From positions 1 to 25,655 of IMG/VR virus record IMGVR_UViG_3300034072_001074: a stretch of 25,655 nucleotides of DNA. The stretch is one strand, 5' to 3'. Of this stretch, positions 17,519 through 24,496 are shown in pieces. Source of the DNA: a virus. The position numbers and the translations under genes are program-made. Below the pieces are notes generated by a model, which worked only from the letters and a program-made list of their open reading frames with translations, searched no databases and was not told the DNA's origin. Positions within the stretch are counted from its first letter, which is position 1; each line of letters opens with the position of its first letter.

Positions 17519-17876
17519 CGCCCATCATCTTGAGGCATTCATTGGCGGCCTTGTATTCGCCGGCCGCCTGAGCGAACTTCACATTGGAAGCCATCATGTC
17601 CATGACACGTTGGAAGGTCCAAGCAGCCACTTCGACAGCGCTTTCGGGACTGCCTGCGGCTTGCTTTCGGAGGATGTCGAACTCCACGTTTTTGCGCTCG
17701 ATCTCCGCACGCAATTCTTCCACCCGTTGTTTCACGAGGGGCTGGCTGGCGAGGGTGCTGGCGTTGGAGCTAGACGGTTCGTAGCCAGCGTTGGTGTAGG
17801 CATCTAGCTGCGTGCAGCCTTCGGCGAGGAACTTGGCGAAAAGCTCCTGCTTCTTGTTCAGGTAGGATTGGGCCAT
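17337..17876 (-). CDS. terS: Phage terminase small subunit (179 aa)
   Basis: Expected to recognise the packaging site and regulate TerL. The ATG at 17876 shares a base with the stop of the resolvase gene (TAATG); longer frames run into that gene. Residues 5-45 (KKQELFAKFLAEGCTQLDAY, then TNAGYEPSSSNASTLASQP) have the look of the helix-turn-helix of small terminases, followed by a long helix VKQRVEELRAEIERKNVEF. The C-terminus is Ala/Gln/Ser-rich. The location directly before terL supports the call; the family match is by eye. Confidence 0.85.
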   Translation of the reverse strand: MAQSYLNKKQELFAKFLAEGCTQLDAYTNAGYEPSSSNASTLASQPLVKQRVEELRAEIERKNVEFDILRKQAAGSPESAVEVAAWTFQRVMDMMASNVKFAQAAGEYKAANECLKMMGDALKMFEKAQADATSGKQAGPQNTLALIGQVTQVLADASGGSSPQADNPLAPRLPSTSDA

Positions 17877-18424
17877 TACTTGGGTGCCCCTTTTCTCTTG
17901 GGAAGGGTCCCGTTGATGAGACCGAGGTGGAAGGGTTGGGTGGGCTGGTGGCCCAGCAGTATCGCGGAATAGAGGGCGATCAGAGCGGACTCGGCCCGGC
18001 CATGATCCATCTTGCGGGACCAGCCGGCGGAGCAATTCGGGAAGAGGAGCGAAGCACGGTGCTTGGTCTGCTCCTTGTCGGCCGGGCACTGCATGTGCAT
18101 CTTCCACTTGGCCGGGGCGACCGAAGCCATGGGGATGTCGAGACCGGCGGCGATGCCGAGGGCGATGCCAGTAACCTTACCGAAGGTGAACGCGCCGACA
18201 TGGCCGTCGTTCGGCGTCGATTGCACGTTTTCGATCGTGCAGTAGTCGAGCGGAAAATGCGAAAACGCCGCGACGTAGCCATCCACGTCGCAGCGCTTGC
18301 GTTCTTTGTCCCCGACCTTGACGATCAGGGTGGGGGTGTCCCAGAGGTGAAGCTGGAAATCTTGGAGATCGAGGACCGCGAGTGCCCCGGTCAGGCCGGG
18401 GTCGATCCCACCGATGAAGCGCAT
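17876..18424 (-). CDS. RuvC-like Holliday junction resolvase (182 aa)
   Basis: An RNase H-fold endonuclease expected to cut branched DNA before or during packaging. The opening GGIDPGLTGALAVLDL carries the first catalytic Asp (Asp8). TIENVQS gives Glu65, and KMDHGRAESALIALY near residues 138-152 gives the last acidic pair (Asp140, Glu145). The length fits the family. The ATG at 18424 lies 34 bp inside the upstream gene. Its place before terS and terL is common for phage resolvases. Confidence 0.9.
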   Translation of the reverse strand: MRFIGGIDPGLTGALAVLDLQDFQLHLWDTPTLIVKVGDKERKRCDVDGYVAAFSHFPLDYCTIENVQSTPNDGHVGAFTFGKVTGIALGIAAGLDIPMASVAPAKWKMHMQCPADKEQTKHRASLLFPNCSAGWSRKMDHGRAESALIALYSAILLGHQPTQPFHLGLINGTLPKRKGAPK

Positions 18425-18750
18425 GGGGAGTCTTTGAACAGAGGGATGACATTCCCCTCTCTGGTCTCCAGCACCGGCGGGCCGCCGGTGAAGAAGAGAT
18501 CAAGTTCTCGGTAGGCGTCGAGGTAGCGGAGGATTTCTTCCACCGGTTCGACCACCGGGAGCTTCCTGCCATCGTCCAGAAGGATTTCGGTTGCAGGTAG
18601 AAGGGAGCAGAAGTCGGACTCTACACCACTTTCCTCCACTTTGTCAAGCAATGACTTGACAACAGCGATTTTGTCAATGTCAATCGAGACTGTCAGTTCT
18701 TCGATTGAGTCGGACCGGCGGACCGGGACGGTGACCGGGAAGCTAAACAC
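18391..18750 (-). CDS. Hypothetical protein (119 aa)
   Basis: Function not recognised. The GTG at 18750 has a good ribosome-binding site (GGAGGAGTGTCGCC) and overlaps the upstream gene by 8 bp. Longer frames to 18819 lack such a site. Strands SFPVTVPVRRSDSIEELTVS lead to a helix KIAVVKSLLDKVEESG, and the rest is acidic with PVVEPVEEILRYLDAYREL. The codons around residues 25-45 are AT-richer than the rest and contain an inverted repeat noted separately. Confidence 0.75.
   Translation of the reverse strand: MFSFPVTVPVRRSDSIEELTVSIDIDKIAVVKSLLDKVEESGVESDFCSLLPATEILLDDGRKLPVVEPVEEILRYLDAYRELDLFFTGGPPVLETREGNVIPLFKDSPCASSVGSTPA
18641..18662. repeat. Inverted repeat TTGTCAAG / CTTGACAA inside a gene
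   Basis: Perfect 8-bp arms at 18641-18648 and 18655-18662 with a 6-bp centre. Both strands present TTGACA, and on the minus strand TAGAGT lies 18 bp downstream, so an internal promoter for ruvC-terS-terL is possible. Confidence 0.5.
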
Positions 18751-19078
18751 GGCGACACTCCTCCGGGCGGGTCGGCCACGGCTCGCCCTCCTCCGGGTAG
18801 AGGAACGGGGCGACGACAAGCATTCCGTTCGAGCCGACGGCGACCCACTCTTCGTTGCCGTAGGTGAAGACCTCGACCGTGAAGCGGATTTCGTGGTGCG
18901 GGATCAGCGCGTGAAGGTCGTCATATTCGGCCGGCGGCGGGACCAGCTTCATAGGCGGCACCCATGACATCAGCATCGTCGGACCGAAGCCGCGATGGTA
19001 ACGGCTGAACCCCAGATGCTTCCAGAAGATCGCCGCCAGCCCCTCGCGGCTGGTCGGCGGTAGCTCAGCGGTAAACAA
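18743..19078 (-). CDS. Hypothetical protein (111 aa)
   Basis: Function not recognised. The start is a TTG at 19078 with a clear ribosome-binding site (GGAGGACTATC), overlapping the upstream gene by 14 bp. The N-terminal LPPTSREGLAAIFWKHLGFS is followed by a Pro-rich stretch (WVPPMKLVPPPAEYDDLHAL) and strands IRFTVEVFTYGNEEWVAVGS. It is part of the overlapping operon that ends in terL. Confidence 0.75.
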   Translation of the reverse strand: MFTAELPPTSREGLAAIFWKHLGFSRYHRGFGPTMLMSWVPPMKLVPPPAEYDDLHALIPHHEIRFTVEVFTYGNEEWVAVGSNGMLVVAPFLYPEEGEPWPTRPEECRRV

Positions 19079-19403
19079 GATAGTCCTCCAGCTTGATGTC
19101 CGCCAGTTGGTGGAAACCTTCCCATGGGAAGGGGTGGAGGATGACGCGGTGGCCGCAGACGAGTGATGCGAAGACCACGCCGCCGAGCATGGCGTCCTCC
19201 AGCGTGAAGGTCAGCGTGACCGGCCAGATGGGGAAGGGGTCGATACCATCCTCGTCGCCGGGTTCGCGGGGATAGGAGATCGCGCTGCGGGCGGGGAAAT
19301 AATCGACCACCACCTTACGCCGCTTGGTCGCCGCCATGATCTGGGGAACACCGGCCAGCGCCGCCGCCTCCACCAGTTCGGCGAAAGGCAGTTCCCGGCT
19401 CAT
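19065..19403 (-). CDS. Hypothetical protein (112 aa)
   Basis: Function not recognised. The ATG at 19403 overlaps the TGA of the upstream gene (ATGA). A helix SRELPFAELVEAAALAGVPQ is followed by basic ATKRRKVVVDYFPARSA and strands around WPVTLTFTLEDAMLGGVVFA. It ends LEDYLVYR. It is the second gene of the operon. Confidence 0.8.
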   Translation of the reverse strand: MSRELPFAELVEAAALAGVPQIMAATKRRKVVVDYFPARSAISYPREPGDEDGIDPFPIWPVTLTFTLEDAMLGGVVFASLVCGHRVILHPFPWEGFHQLADIKLEDYLVYR

Positions 19404-19741
19404 GCGCCGGAACCCAGCGAGCGGATCATTGCGACGGTTACCGGATCGCACGCTTCGTCGTCGAGCAGCACCACCAGTTCCGAATAGGGGACATAGTAGC
19501 TCAGCGGCCCGGCCTTGATACCGACGATCATGTCGCGGGTCTTCGAGGGCGTGCTGTCATAGCTGACCCAGCGCGACTGACTGATCGAGGTGATCGTGTG
19601 CGGGGGAAGCTCGACGCTCTCGAAATAGAGGTCCTTGGCGTTCGGACCGAGTTGGTGTTCGTCGATCGCGATGAGGGAAGGGATGTAGTCGGTCGGGGCT
19701 GTCTTCGCGTTGTAGACCAGCCGATACCCGTGGGTGAGCAT
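19400..19741 (-). CDS. Hypothetical protein (113 aa)
   Basis: Function not recognised. The ATG at 19741 lies behind GGAGTTCCCTATCA. It is mainly strands and loops: HGYRLVYNAKTAPTDYIPSL, LGPNAKDLYFESVELPPHTI, VGIKAGPLSYYVPYSELVVL, with an acidic LLDDEACD near the end. It is the first gene of the minus-strand operon, 30 bp after its promoter. Confidence 0.8.
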   Translation of the reverse strand: MLTHGYRLVYNAKTAPTDYIPSLIAIDEHQLGPNAKDLYFESVELPPHTITSISQSRWVSYDSTPSKTRDMIVGIKAGPLSYYVPYSELVVLLDDEACDPVTVAMIRSLGSGA

Positions 19742-19770
19742 TGATAGGGAACTCCGTGGCTTGTGGGGTT

Positions 19771-19799
19771 ATGTTCAGCCAGAAGCTACCCATTGTCAA
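19771..19799 (-). promoter_or_regulatory. Promoter of the terminase operon
   Basis: -35 TTGACA (19794-19799), 17-bp spacer, -10 GAACAT (19771-19776). It shares CTTGAC with the array promoters but lacks both GANTC sites and the TTAAC elements, so it is probably expressed on a different schedule. Confidence 0.65.
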
Positions 19800-19870
19800 G
19801 TGAGAATGTCGGTCGGTAGGGTTTGAAAAAGTTTCGGAAAAATTTAATAAAACGTGTTCGGCTGCTAACC

Positions 19871-20030
19871 CCCGGTGAGCCGGGCGTTCTTCCGGGAGGT
19901 TCCCTACTATATTATATATTTATATATTTTTAATAATAAAGTATATAACCAAGAACCTTCGCATAGGGCCTCCCACCGGTCTGGATGGGGCGACTAGGGC
20001 CTACCTAATTCATGGCTGGATCAGGAGAAT
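19871..20030. other. AT-only tract in the divergent intergenic region
   Basis: After a small hairpin CCCGG-TGAG-CCGGG (19871-19884), about 40 bp (roughly 19910-19951) are almost purely A and T in an otherwise GC-rich genome. Such a tract could serve for DNA unwinding or as a binding site for an AT-hook protein. No gene is seen from 19800 to 20402. Confidence 0.6.
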
Positions 20031-20112
20031 GTTTCCGCGTTTTTCTGGGAGGTCTAATTAGATACTCCTGTGTAGGTCTGAAACCCGCAGAAATCAGCCG
20101 TTTCTTGTTCTC

Positions 20113-20277
20113 CATCACGCATTCACGCGCTTTTAATTAAGCCCGGCATCACGCCCAAATCAACAAAACCCACCCCGGCATCACGCCCATCACGCCATAC
20201 CGACACCTCATCATCACGCCTCCTCGGCATCATGCTCATCACGCCATCACGAGCATCACGTCATCACGGCCATCACG
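20113..20277. repeat. Array of ten CATCACG repeats
   Basis: CATCACG starts at 20113, 20147, 20179, 20188, 20212, 20237, 20245, 20254, 20262 and 20271. The last five are 8-9 bp apart, less than one helical turn. Related words (CATTCACG, CATCATG) fill gaps. All copies point the same way. Together with the AT-only tract this resembles an iteron-type origin. Confidence 0.8.
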
Positions 20278-20402
20278 TCATAATGACACCAAATATCCCG
20301 ACAAAATGTCCAATAAAAAATAAAAAGACATCCTCCCGACGCCGAAACCCTTGGAAATCCGTCGCTTTCACCCTCCACCACTTTTTCAAACATTTTGCGT
20401 CG

Positions 20403-20431
20403 TTGACAATTCTCCCATGACAGTGCATATC
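20403..20431 (+). promoter_or_regulatory. Promoter of the AT-hook gene
   Basis: -35 TTGACA (20403-20408), 17-bp spacer, -10 CATATC (20426-20431). Six bases later is the ATG at 20438, so a transcript would start at or next to the start codon. Confidence 0.6.
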
Positions 20432-20437
20432 GTGAGA

Positions 20438-21796
20438 ATGACCAGTGATGCTACCCACAATGACCGTCAGCCCGATTCGGCGCGTGATGGTGCCCCCGAC
20501 ATCCCATTCACCAGCCGCTCCGGCGCGCTGCCCAACGAGCGCGTGATGATCACCACGGGCATCTTCTATGTGATGGAGCACGACGGCCCCATCCGCTATT
20601 GGATTCACGCTCGCACCTATAACAAGCGCCCGGTCGCTGGCGGCCCCAAGCGCGTTCGCGGCTTCAACGAGTATGAGAAGGCCGTCCGCTTCATGCGCCG
20701 GGCGACCAAGGACGCGATCACCGCCGATCCCACGATCCGTAAATGGCTGGTCAGCTACGACGGGGTCGAGGCCAACAATGCCGCCGGCATCCAGAACTTA
20801 GACCCTGTCACCCCTCGCAAGCGCGGCCGGCCGCCGGGCAGCAAGAATGCACCCAAGCCGCAAAAGCCGGGACCGAAGCCCAAGCCCCTTGAACCGAAGA
20901 AGCGCGGACCCAAGCCGAAGCCCAAGCCGGAAGAGGCCCCACCACTGCCCGAACGCCCGCCGGTGCCGCTGGCCGCGCTGGCTGACCGCTTCCGCATCGA
21001 GCCGGACCTCTCCAACCCGATCGCACAGGTATGGCGCTGCATCTCGAACACGGCATCCATGCGAGGCCGCCGGGCGCGCTCCGGTAACAACCAGAAGGGC
21101 GATCTCCCGCACCTGATGGGGAGCTACCTCATCACGCACTACGACCGGGGCGTCTATGTGGCGGCCTGCGACGAGGAAGGTATGCCCTATATCTACCCGA
21201 CGTGGATCGACGCGGAACGGGAGGCCGAGTTCTATTACGAGCAAGCGCCAGCACCCAAGCTGCCGAAGGAAGGCGTCGCCCACTACCGGGTCGAGCATGT
21301 GGAAGTCCACCTGACGCCAGCCGTTCACGACGGCCGGCCCTATTCTCTGTTCGACACGAAGGTGAACGCATATGTGCGCGACGGGCAGGGATTCAAGACC
21401 TTCACCCGCCTCGACAATGCGAAAACAGCCGCAGACGCCTATGCCGATCTCGAACCCTTCTCGGTGCGGCTGGCCCGCGCGCTGATCGAAACGCCGCAGG
21501 AGAAGGAGCATCGCGAGCGCCGCGAGGAACTGGAAGCGATCGAAGCGGCCCGCATCCAAGAGGAACGCGATCGCCTCTATGAAGAGGAAATGGCCGACCT
21601 CGCACGCCGCCGGGCCAACGCGCCAGAGCGCCGGTTCCTGACGCCGGAAGAGATCGCGATCGAGAAGGCCAAGCGCGTGCAGATCATCAACCCGACGCCG
21701 GAGCAGAAGCTCGCCGCCCGCCGGGCCAAATATGTGCGCCGGTCCTATTCGGATCGGGAAGCGCGCGTCCACCGGCAGGCGGCGTCTGATTCGTAG
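20438..21796 (+). CDS. AT-hook DNA-binding protein (452 aa)
   Basis: Two AT-hook-like segments, PRKRGRPPGSKN (about 126-137) and PKKRGPKPKPKP (about 153-164), sit in a long Pro/Lys linker (about 125-175). An N-terminal domain (GIFYVMEHDGPIRYWIHART) precedes them. A middle domain with MGSYLITHYDRGVYVAACDE and a charged coiled coil (about 352-395) follow. It may bind the minor groove of AT-rich DNA, such as the nearby tract. Start choice: no ribosome-binding site fits ATG 20417 or 20438; 20438 fits a leaderless transcript. The product is not a family I can name. Confidence 0.8.
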   Translation: MTSDATHNDRQPDSARDGAPDIPFTSRSGALPNERVMITTGIFYVMEHDGPIRYWIHARTYNKRPVAGGPKRVRGFNEYEKAVRFMRRATKDAITADPTIRKWLVSYDGVEANNAAGIQNLDPVTPRKRGRPPGSKNAPKPQKPGPKPKPLEPKKRGPKPKPKPEEAPPLPERPPVPLAALADRFRIEPDLSNPIAQVWRCISNTASMRGRRARSGNNQKGDLPHLMGSYLITHYDRGVYVAACDEEGMPYIYPTWIDAEREAEFYYEQAPAPKLPKEGVAHYRVEHVEVHLTPAVHDGRPYSLFDTKVNAYVRDGQGFKTFTRLDNAKTAADAYADLEPFSVRLARALIETPQEKEHRERREELEAIEAARIQEERDRLYEEEMADLARRRANAPERRFLTPEEIAIEKAKRVQIINPTPEQKLAARRAKYVRRSYSDREARVHRQAASDS

Positions 21797-21805
21797 AATA
21801 AGTGG

Positions 21806-21834
21806 TTGACCGAATCGCATCACGCGGTTATGTC
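21806..21834 (+). promoter_or_regulatory. Plus-strand copy of the array promoter
   Basis: AATAAGTGGTTGACCGAATC repeats the array core on the other strand: -35 TTGACC (21806-21811), GAATC abutting, 17-bp spacer containing CATCACG, -10 TATGTC (21829-21834). TTAAC elements are absent. Confidence 0.8.
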
Positions 21835-21861
21835 CGTCTCAACGAAACAACAGGAGGACAC

Positions 21862-22233
21862 ATGAAATCCGAAGACATGGATCGCGACCAGTTGCTCGAA
21901 TTGGTCGCCCGCCTGCGCGATCGCGTCGGCCTGCTGACGGCAGAGAAGGCCGGCCAGACTAAGGAATATGAGACCCGGATGGCCAACCTCCGGTCGGCCA
22001 AGCGTCTCGCCAACAAGCGCGCCGACGCGGCCGAGGAAGCCATGCGCGGCATGGTCGCCCAGATGCAGAACCTCGTCGCATACAAGACGCCGGCCGGTGC
22101 CGAGGTATGGGCGCTGCTGAAACGCTGGGTGGAACGCTACAAGGCGGTGCCCGCGTGGTCGGCCGAGCGCGACATGCAGATTCTCCTCGACACCCGCGCC
22201 GTCCTCGACGAGCACGAGAAGGTGGCGGCCTGA
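21862..22233 (+). CDS. Coiled-coil hypothetical protein (123 aa)
   Basis: The ATG at 21862 lies behind AGGAGGACAC; an earlier frame to 21802 crosses the promoter. Residues 5-60 form a long charged helix (DRDQLLELVARLRDRVGLLT, then KRLANKRADAAEEAMRGMVA), followed by AEVWALLKRWVERYKAVPAW and a final helix. It is probably an oligomeric helical protein; function is unknown. It is the first gene of a three-gene overlapping operon. Confidence 0.85.
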   Translation: MKSEDMDRDQLLELVARLRDRVGLLTAEKAGQTKEYETRMANLRSAKRLANKRADAAEEAMRGMVAQMQNLVAYKTPAGAEVWALLKRWVERYKAVPAWSAERDMQILLDTRAVLDEHEKVAA

Positions 22234-22529
22234 TGTTCGGCTTTTTCAAGCGCCCGGCCGCGCCCGCGCCGGTGGTCCAGATCATCGACGGCTTGACGCC
22301 GGAGCATTCGGCCATTGCGATCGCCGCCCTCGAACACCGGGTCAAGGCGATCGACGACGAGATCAACGAACAAGCGCGCCTCCTGCGCCATGCGCTCGAA
22401 CGAGAAAACCGTCACCGCGCCGCCGCTCGCAGCGCCTTCGACGAGCGCAAAGACGCGGAGGAGAAGATCGCTGATCTGCAACTCCAGCGCGTAGCGATCG
22501 AGGAATCAATCAAGGGGACGAAACGCTGA
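22233..22529 (+). CDS. Coiled-coil hypothetical protein (98 aa)
   Basis: The ATG at 22233 shares a base with the stop of the upstream gene (TGATG). An N-terminal FGFFKRPAAPAPVVQIIDGL leads to a long helix from about residue 25 to 95 (AIAALEHRVKAIDDEINEQA, then HALERENRHRAAARSAFDER). Like its neighbour, it is probably a helical oligomer. Function is unknown. Confidence 0.85.
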   Translation: MFGFFKRPAAPAPVVQIIDGLTPEHSAIAIAALEHRVKAIDDEINEQARLLRHALERENRHRAAARSAFDERKDAEEKIADLQLQRVAIEESIKGTKR

Positions 22530-22888
22530 TGCAGCTTCATCACAAGACACCCTGCAACGAGTGCCCTTGGCGCAAAGACTCCCCGCCCGGCTGGCTCGGC
22601 GGTTTCACGCCCGAGTTTTACGCCGACGCCGTGCAGATGAACGAAGCGCCGGCCTGCCATCTCCGCGACCACGGACCGGACGATGACGACACGGCATTCT
22701 GCGTCGGCGCGCTTAGCGTCATGGCCAACCAGTGCATCCTGCCGGATCGCTCGCCGGGCGCACCGGAAGCGCGGAACATCATCGGCCGCCGGGACGACAC
22801 CTTCGGCCACGTCATGCTCTTCTATAAGCACCACGCGGGCAAGGACTATGTCCACCCGTTCGCCCGGCGCGGAATGGGGATCGCATAA
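22529..22888 (+). CDS. DUF6283-like cysteine protein (119 aa)
   Basis: The ATG at 22529 shares a base with the upstream stop. The opening CNECPWRKDSPPGW (Cys9, Cys12), then ACHLRDHGPD (Cys43) and AFCVGALSVMANQ (Cys58), is the layout I associate with DUF6283, a family of unknown function common in phages; four cysteines suggest a metal site. The C-terminus is basic (KHHAGKDYVHPFARRGMGIA). It is the last gene of its operon. No terminator is visible before the next promoter. Confidence 0.8.
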   Translation: MQLHHKTPCNECPWRKDSPPGWLGGFTPEFYADAVQMNEAPACHLRDHGPDDDDTAFCVGALSVMANQCILPDRSPGAPEARNIIGRRDDTFGHVMLFYKHHAGKDYVHPFARRGMGIA

Positions 22889-22913
22889 ATCACCGCCATT
22901 TGCACAAACCCTA

Positions 22914-22942
22914 TAGACAGTCTCGCATTACATAGGTATCAG
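22914..22942 (+). promoter_or_regulatory. Promoter of the 22949 operon
   Basis: -35 TAGACA (22914-22919), 17-bp spacer, -10 TATCAG (22937-22942), with GAATCAC overlapping its end as in the array promoters. The ATG at 22949 is six bases beyond the -10. Confidence 0.5.
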
Positions 22943-22948
22943 AATCAC

Positions 22949-23587
22949 ATGACGAACGAATCGCAATCCACCCGGTCCTTCTTCGCGGAGATCGACCAGA
23001 TGTTCACCGAAGGAAAAGGAGCCTCCATGCAGAACACCGCTTTCTCCGACCGCACCGATCGTAGCCCCAGCGCCGACTTCGGCGCGCTGCTCGACCAGAT
23101 TTTCGGCGGCAACCCGCCCAAGATGGACGCCGCGCCTTCCAACGACATGGCTGACGCCGAGGACATCCAGAACGCGGTGGCCTTCATCGACCTGATGTCC
23201 GCGCTGCTGGGCGTGCCGCCCGTCGCGCCGGCCGCCGCGCCGTTCGCGATGGTGCCCTTCGCCAAGCTGTTCAACACCCGCTACGGCCAGTTGCTGGTCA
23301 CGCTGAACAACCCGACGCCGGAACATGAAGGTCCGCATATCGTCATCCGTGGTGCCGGCCCGCGCGAATACACGCCCGAGTTCGTCATGGCATACAGCAA
23401 CACCGACGACGGCTGGCTGTCGGCGGCCCGCGCGTTCGATGCCTTCTCGCAGGAAGTCGCCGAAGGCGCGGCGGCCGATCTGTCGGCGCGCGGTCAGGAG
23501 GCGTTCTCCGAGCAGTTGATGGCCGCCATGGCAGCGTCCGCCGAAGCGGGCATGACCGACGCCACCAAGCACCGCGACGCGGCCTGA
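22949..23587 (+). CDS. Hypothetical protein, C-terminal domain duplicated in the next gene (212 aa)
   Basis: Two starts are possible: ATG 22949 (leaderless, fits the promoter) or ATG 23027, which has an excellent ribosome-binding site (AAAGGAGCCTCC). The N-terminal part has FFAEIDQMFTEG and FGALLDQIFGG, similar short helices. The C-terminal part from FAKLFNTRYGQLLVTLNNPT to DLSARGQEA matches the next gene's product in order (FAKLF..GQLL..GP.I..RG). Function is unknown; the protein is acidic and Ala-rich. Confidence 0.8.
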   Translation: MTNESQSTRSFFAEIDQMFTEGKGASMQNTAFSDRTDRSPSADFGALLDQIFGGNPPKMDAAPSNDMADAEDIQNAVAFIDLMSALLGVPPVAPAAAPFAMVPFAKLFNTRYGQLLVTLNNPTPEHEGPHIVIRGAGPREYTPEFVMAYSNTDDGWLSAARAFDAFSQEVAEGAAADLSARGQEAFSEQLMAAMAASAEAGMTDATKHRDAA

Positions 23588-23599
23588 TCGGAGGGACCG

Positions 23600-23899
23600 A
23601 TGGCAAAGTTCGCAAAGCTGTTCGAGACGGAGCACGGCCAGTTGCTCGCGACGATCGAAGGGGTCGATGATGACTTCGACGGCCCGACGATCTGCCTGCG
23701 TGGTGAAAGCGATGAAGGTGTTGAGCCGGCGTTCCGCGCCGGCCCCTTCACCGACACCGAGGCGGGCTGGGCGGAGGCCGAAGCCTTCCTCGCCCGGATC
23801 GATCAGGAAGACGCCGAGAACATCGCCCGCAATCTGGCCTCGACCCTGAGCAACTTCATGCGCTCGGTCGAAGACGAGGCGGGCGGGCAGGTTGGCTGA
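23600..23899 (+). CDS. Hypothetical protein, paralog of the preceding C-terminal domain (99 aa)
   Basis: The ATG at 23600 lies behind GGAGGGACCG. FAKLFETEHGQLLATIEGVD, then GPTICLRGES and TEAGWAEAEAFLARIDQEDA, repeat the pattern of residues about 105-190 of the upstream product. The fold is probably alpha/beta with a C-terminal helix. The tandem copy suggests local duplication with later loss of the N-terminal part. Function is unknown. Confidence 0.85.
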   Translation: MAKFAKLFETEHGQLLATIEGVDDDFDGPTICLRGESDEGVEPAFRAGPFTDTEAGWAEAEAFLARIDQEDAENIARNLASTLSNFMRSVEDEAGGQVG

Positions 23900-24146
23900 C
23901 GCCTTCTGCAACAAGTGCGGCTACTTCGGCCCTGAAACGACGGGCGGCGTTCATCGTCGCCCGTCGGACGGGGAGGTGTGCAACTATATGTGCGCCCCAG
24001 CCGCGCCGGTCTCCCCGGAGATCACCGCCGAACGCGCCCGCATCCTCGCCGCTCTGGATGGGGAGGCGGAGAAATACCCCGGAACCGATTGGGAGCTTCA
24101 CCTCCGGGCGGTTCAGTTCTTCCTCGAAACGGAGGTCTTCCCGTGA
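23892..24146 (+). CDS. Small zinc-ribbon-like protein (84 aa)
   Basis: The start is a TTG at 23892, overlapping the upstream gene by 8 bp. FCNKCGYFGPE (Cys6, Cys9) and VCNYMCAP (Cys29, Cys33) give C-X2-C and C-X3-C pairs, a probable single zinc site. The rest is an acidic helix (ITAERARILAALDGEAEKYP) and FFLETEVFP. Function is unknown. It is coupled to the next gene by GTGA. Confidence 0.75.
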   Translation: MADAFCNKCGYFGPETTGGVHRRPSDGEVCNYMCAPAAPVSPEITAERARILAALDGEAEKYPGTDWELHLRAVQFFLETEVFP

Positions 24147-24496
24147 GCTACCACAACCCGCGCACCGAGATCGCGGCCACCATCGCATCAGGCATGATTG
24201 CCAGCGGCCGGGCATGGGACGCCGAAAAGGCGTGGAAGTTCGCCGACGATCTTCTGGCGGCTGACCCGGAGGCGGCCCCAGCCGCGCCGATCGAGCCTTC
24301 CTTGTATGAGAAGGCGCTGGAGGAGCAGAACGCCCGGCTGACCGAAGCGCTCACCCTCATCATGGAAAACGCCCGCGCCCGGCTGGCTTCCGATGTGGAG
24401 GTCATGACCACCGTTATCGAGGATAGCTTCCGCCGCATCGGCTATGTGGCCCATCAGGTGCTGGCTCATCAAGCGGTGCGCGGGGTGAAGCGGTGA
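24143..24496 (+). CDS. Hypothetical helical protein (117 aa)
   Basis: The GTG at 24143 overlaps the upstream TGA (GTGA) and has GGAGGTCTTCCC in front; longer frames back to 23978 run through the upstream gene. Residues 8-45 read TEIAATIASGMIASGRAWDA then EKAWKFADDLLAADPE. The second half is a long helix (YEKALEEQNARLTEALTLIM, then VMTTVIEDSFRRIGYVAHQV). It is probably a coiled coil. Function is unknown. Confidence 0.85.
   Translation: MSYHNPRTEIAATIASGMIASGRAWDAEKAWKFADDLLAADPEAAPAAPIEPSLYEKALEEQNARLTEALTLIMENARARLASDVEVMTTVIEDSFRRIGYVAHQVLAHQAVRGVKR

Noticed and set aside
20798-21823. A 341-codon open frame on the minus strand
   Set aside because: It is the mirror of the AT-hook gene, whose Pro/Lys linker and coiled coil are clearly the coding strand.
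22928-23914. A 328-codon open frame on the minus strand
   Set aside because: It is antisense to two paralogous plus-strand genes with good ribosome-binding sites and coupled neighbours.
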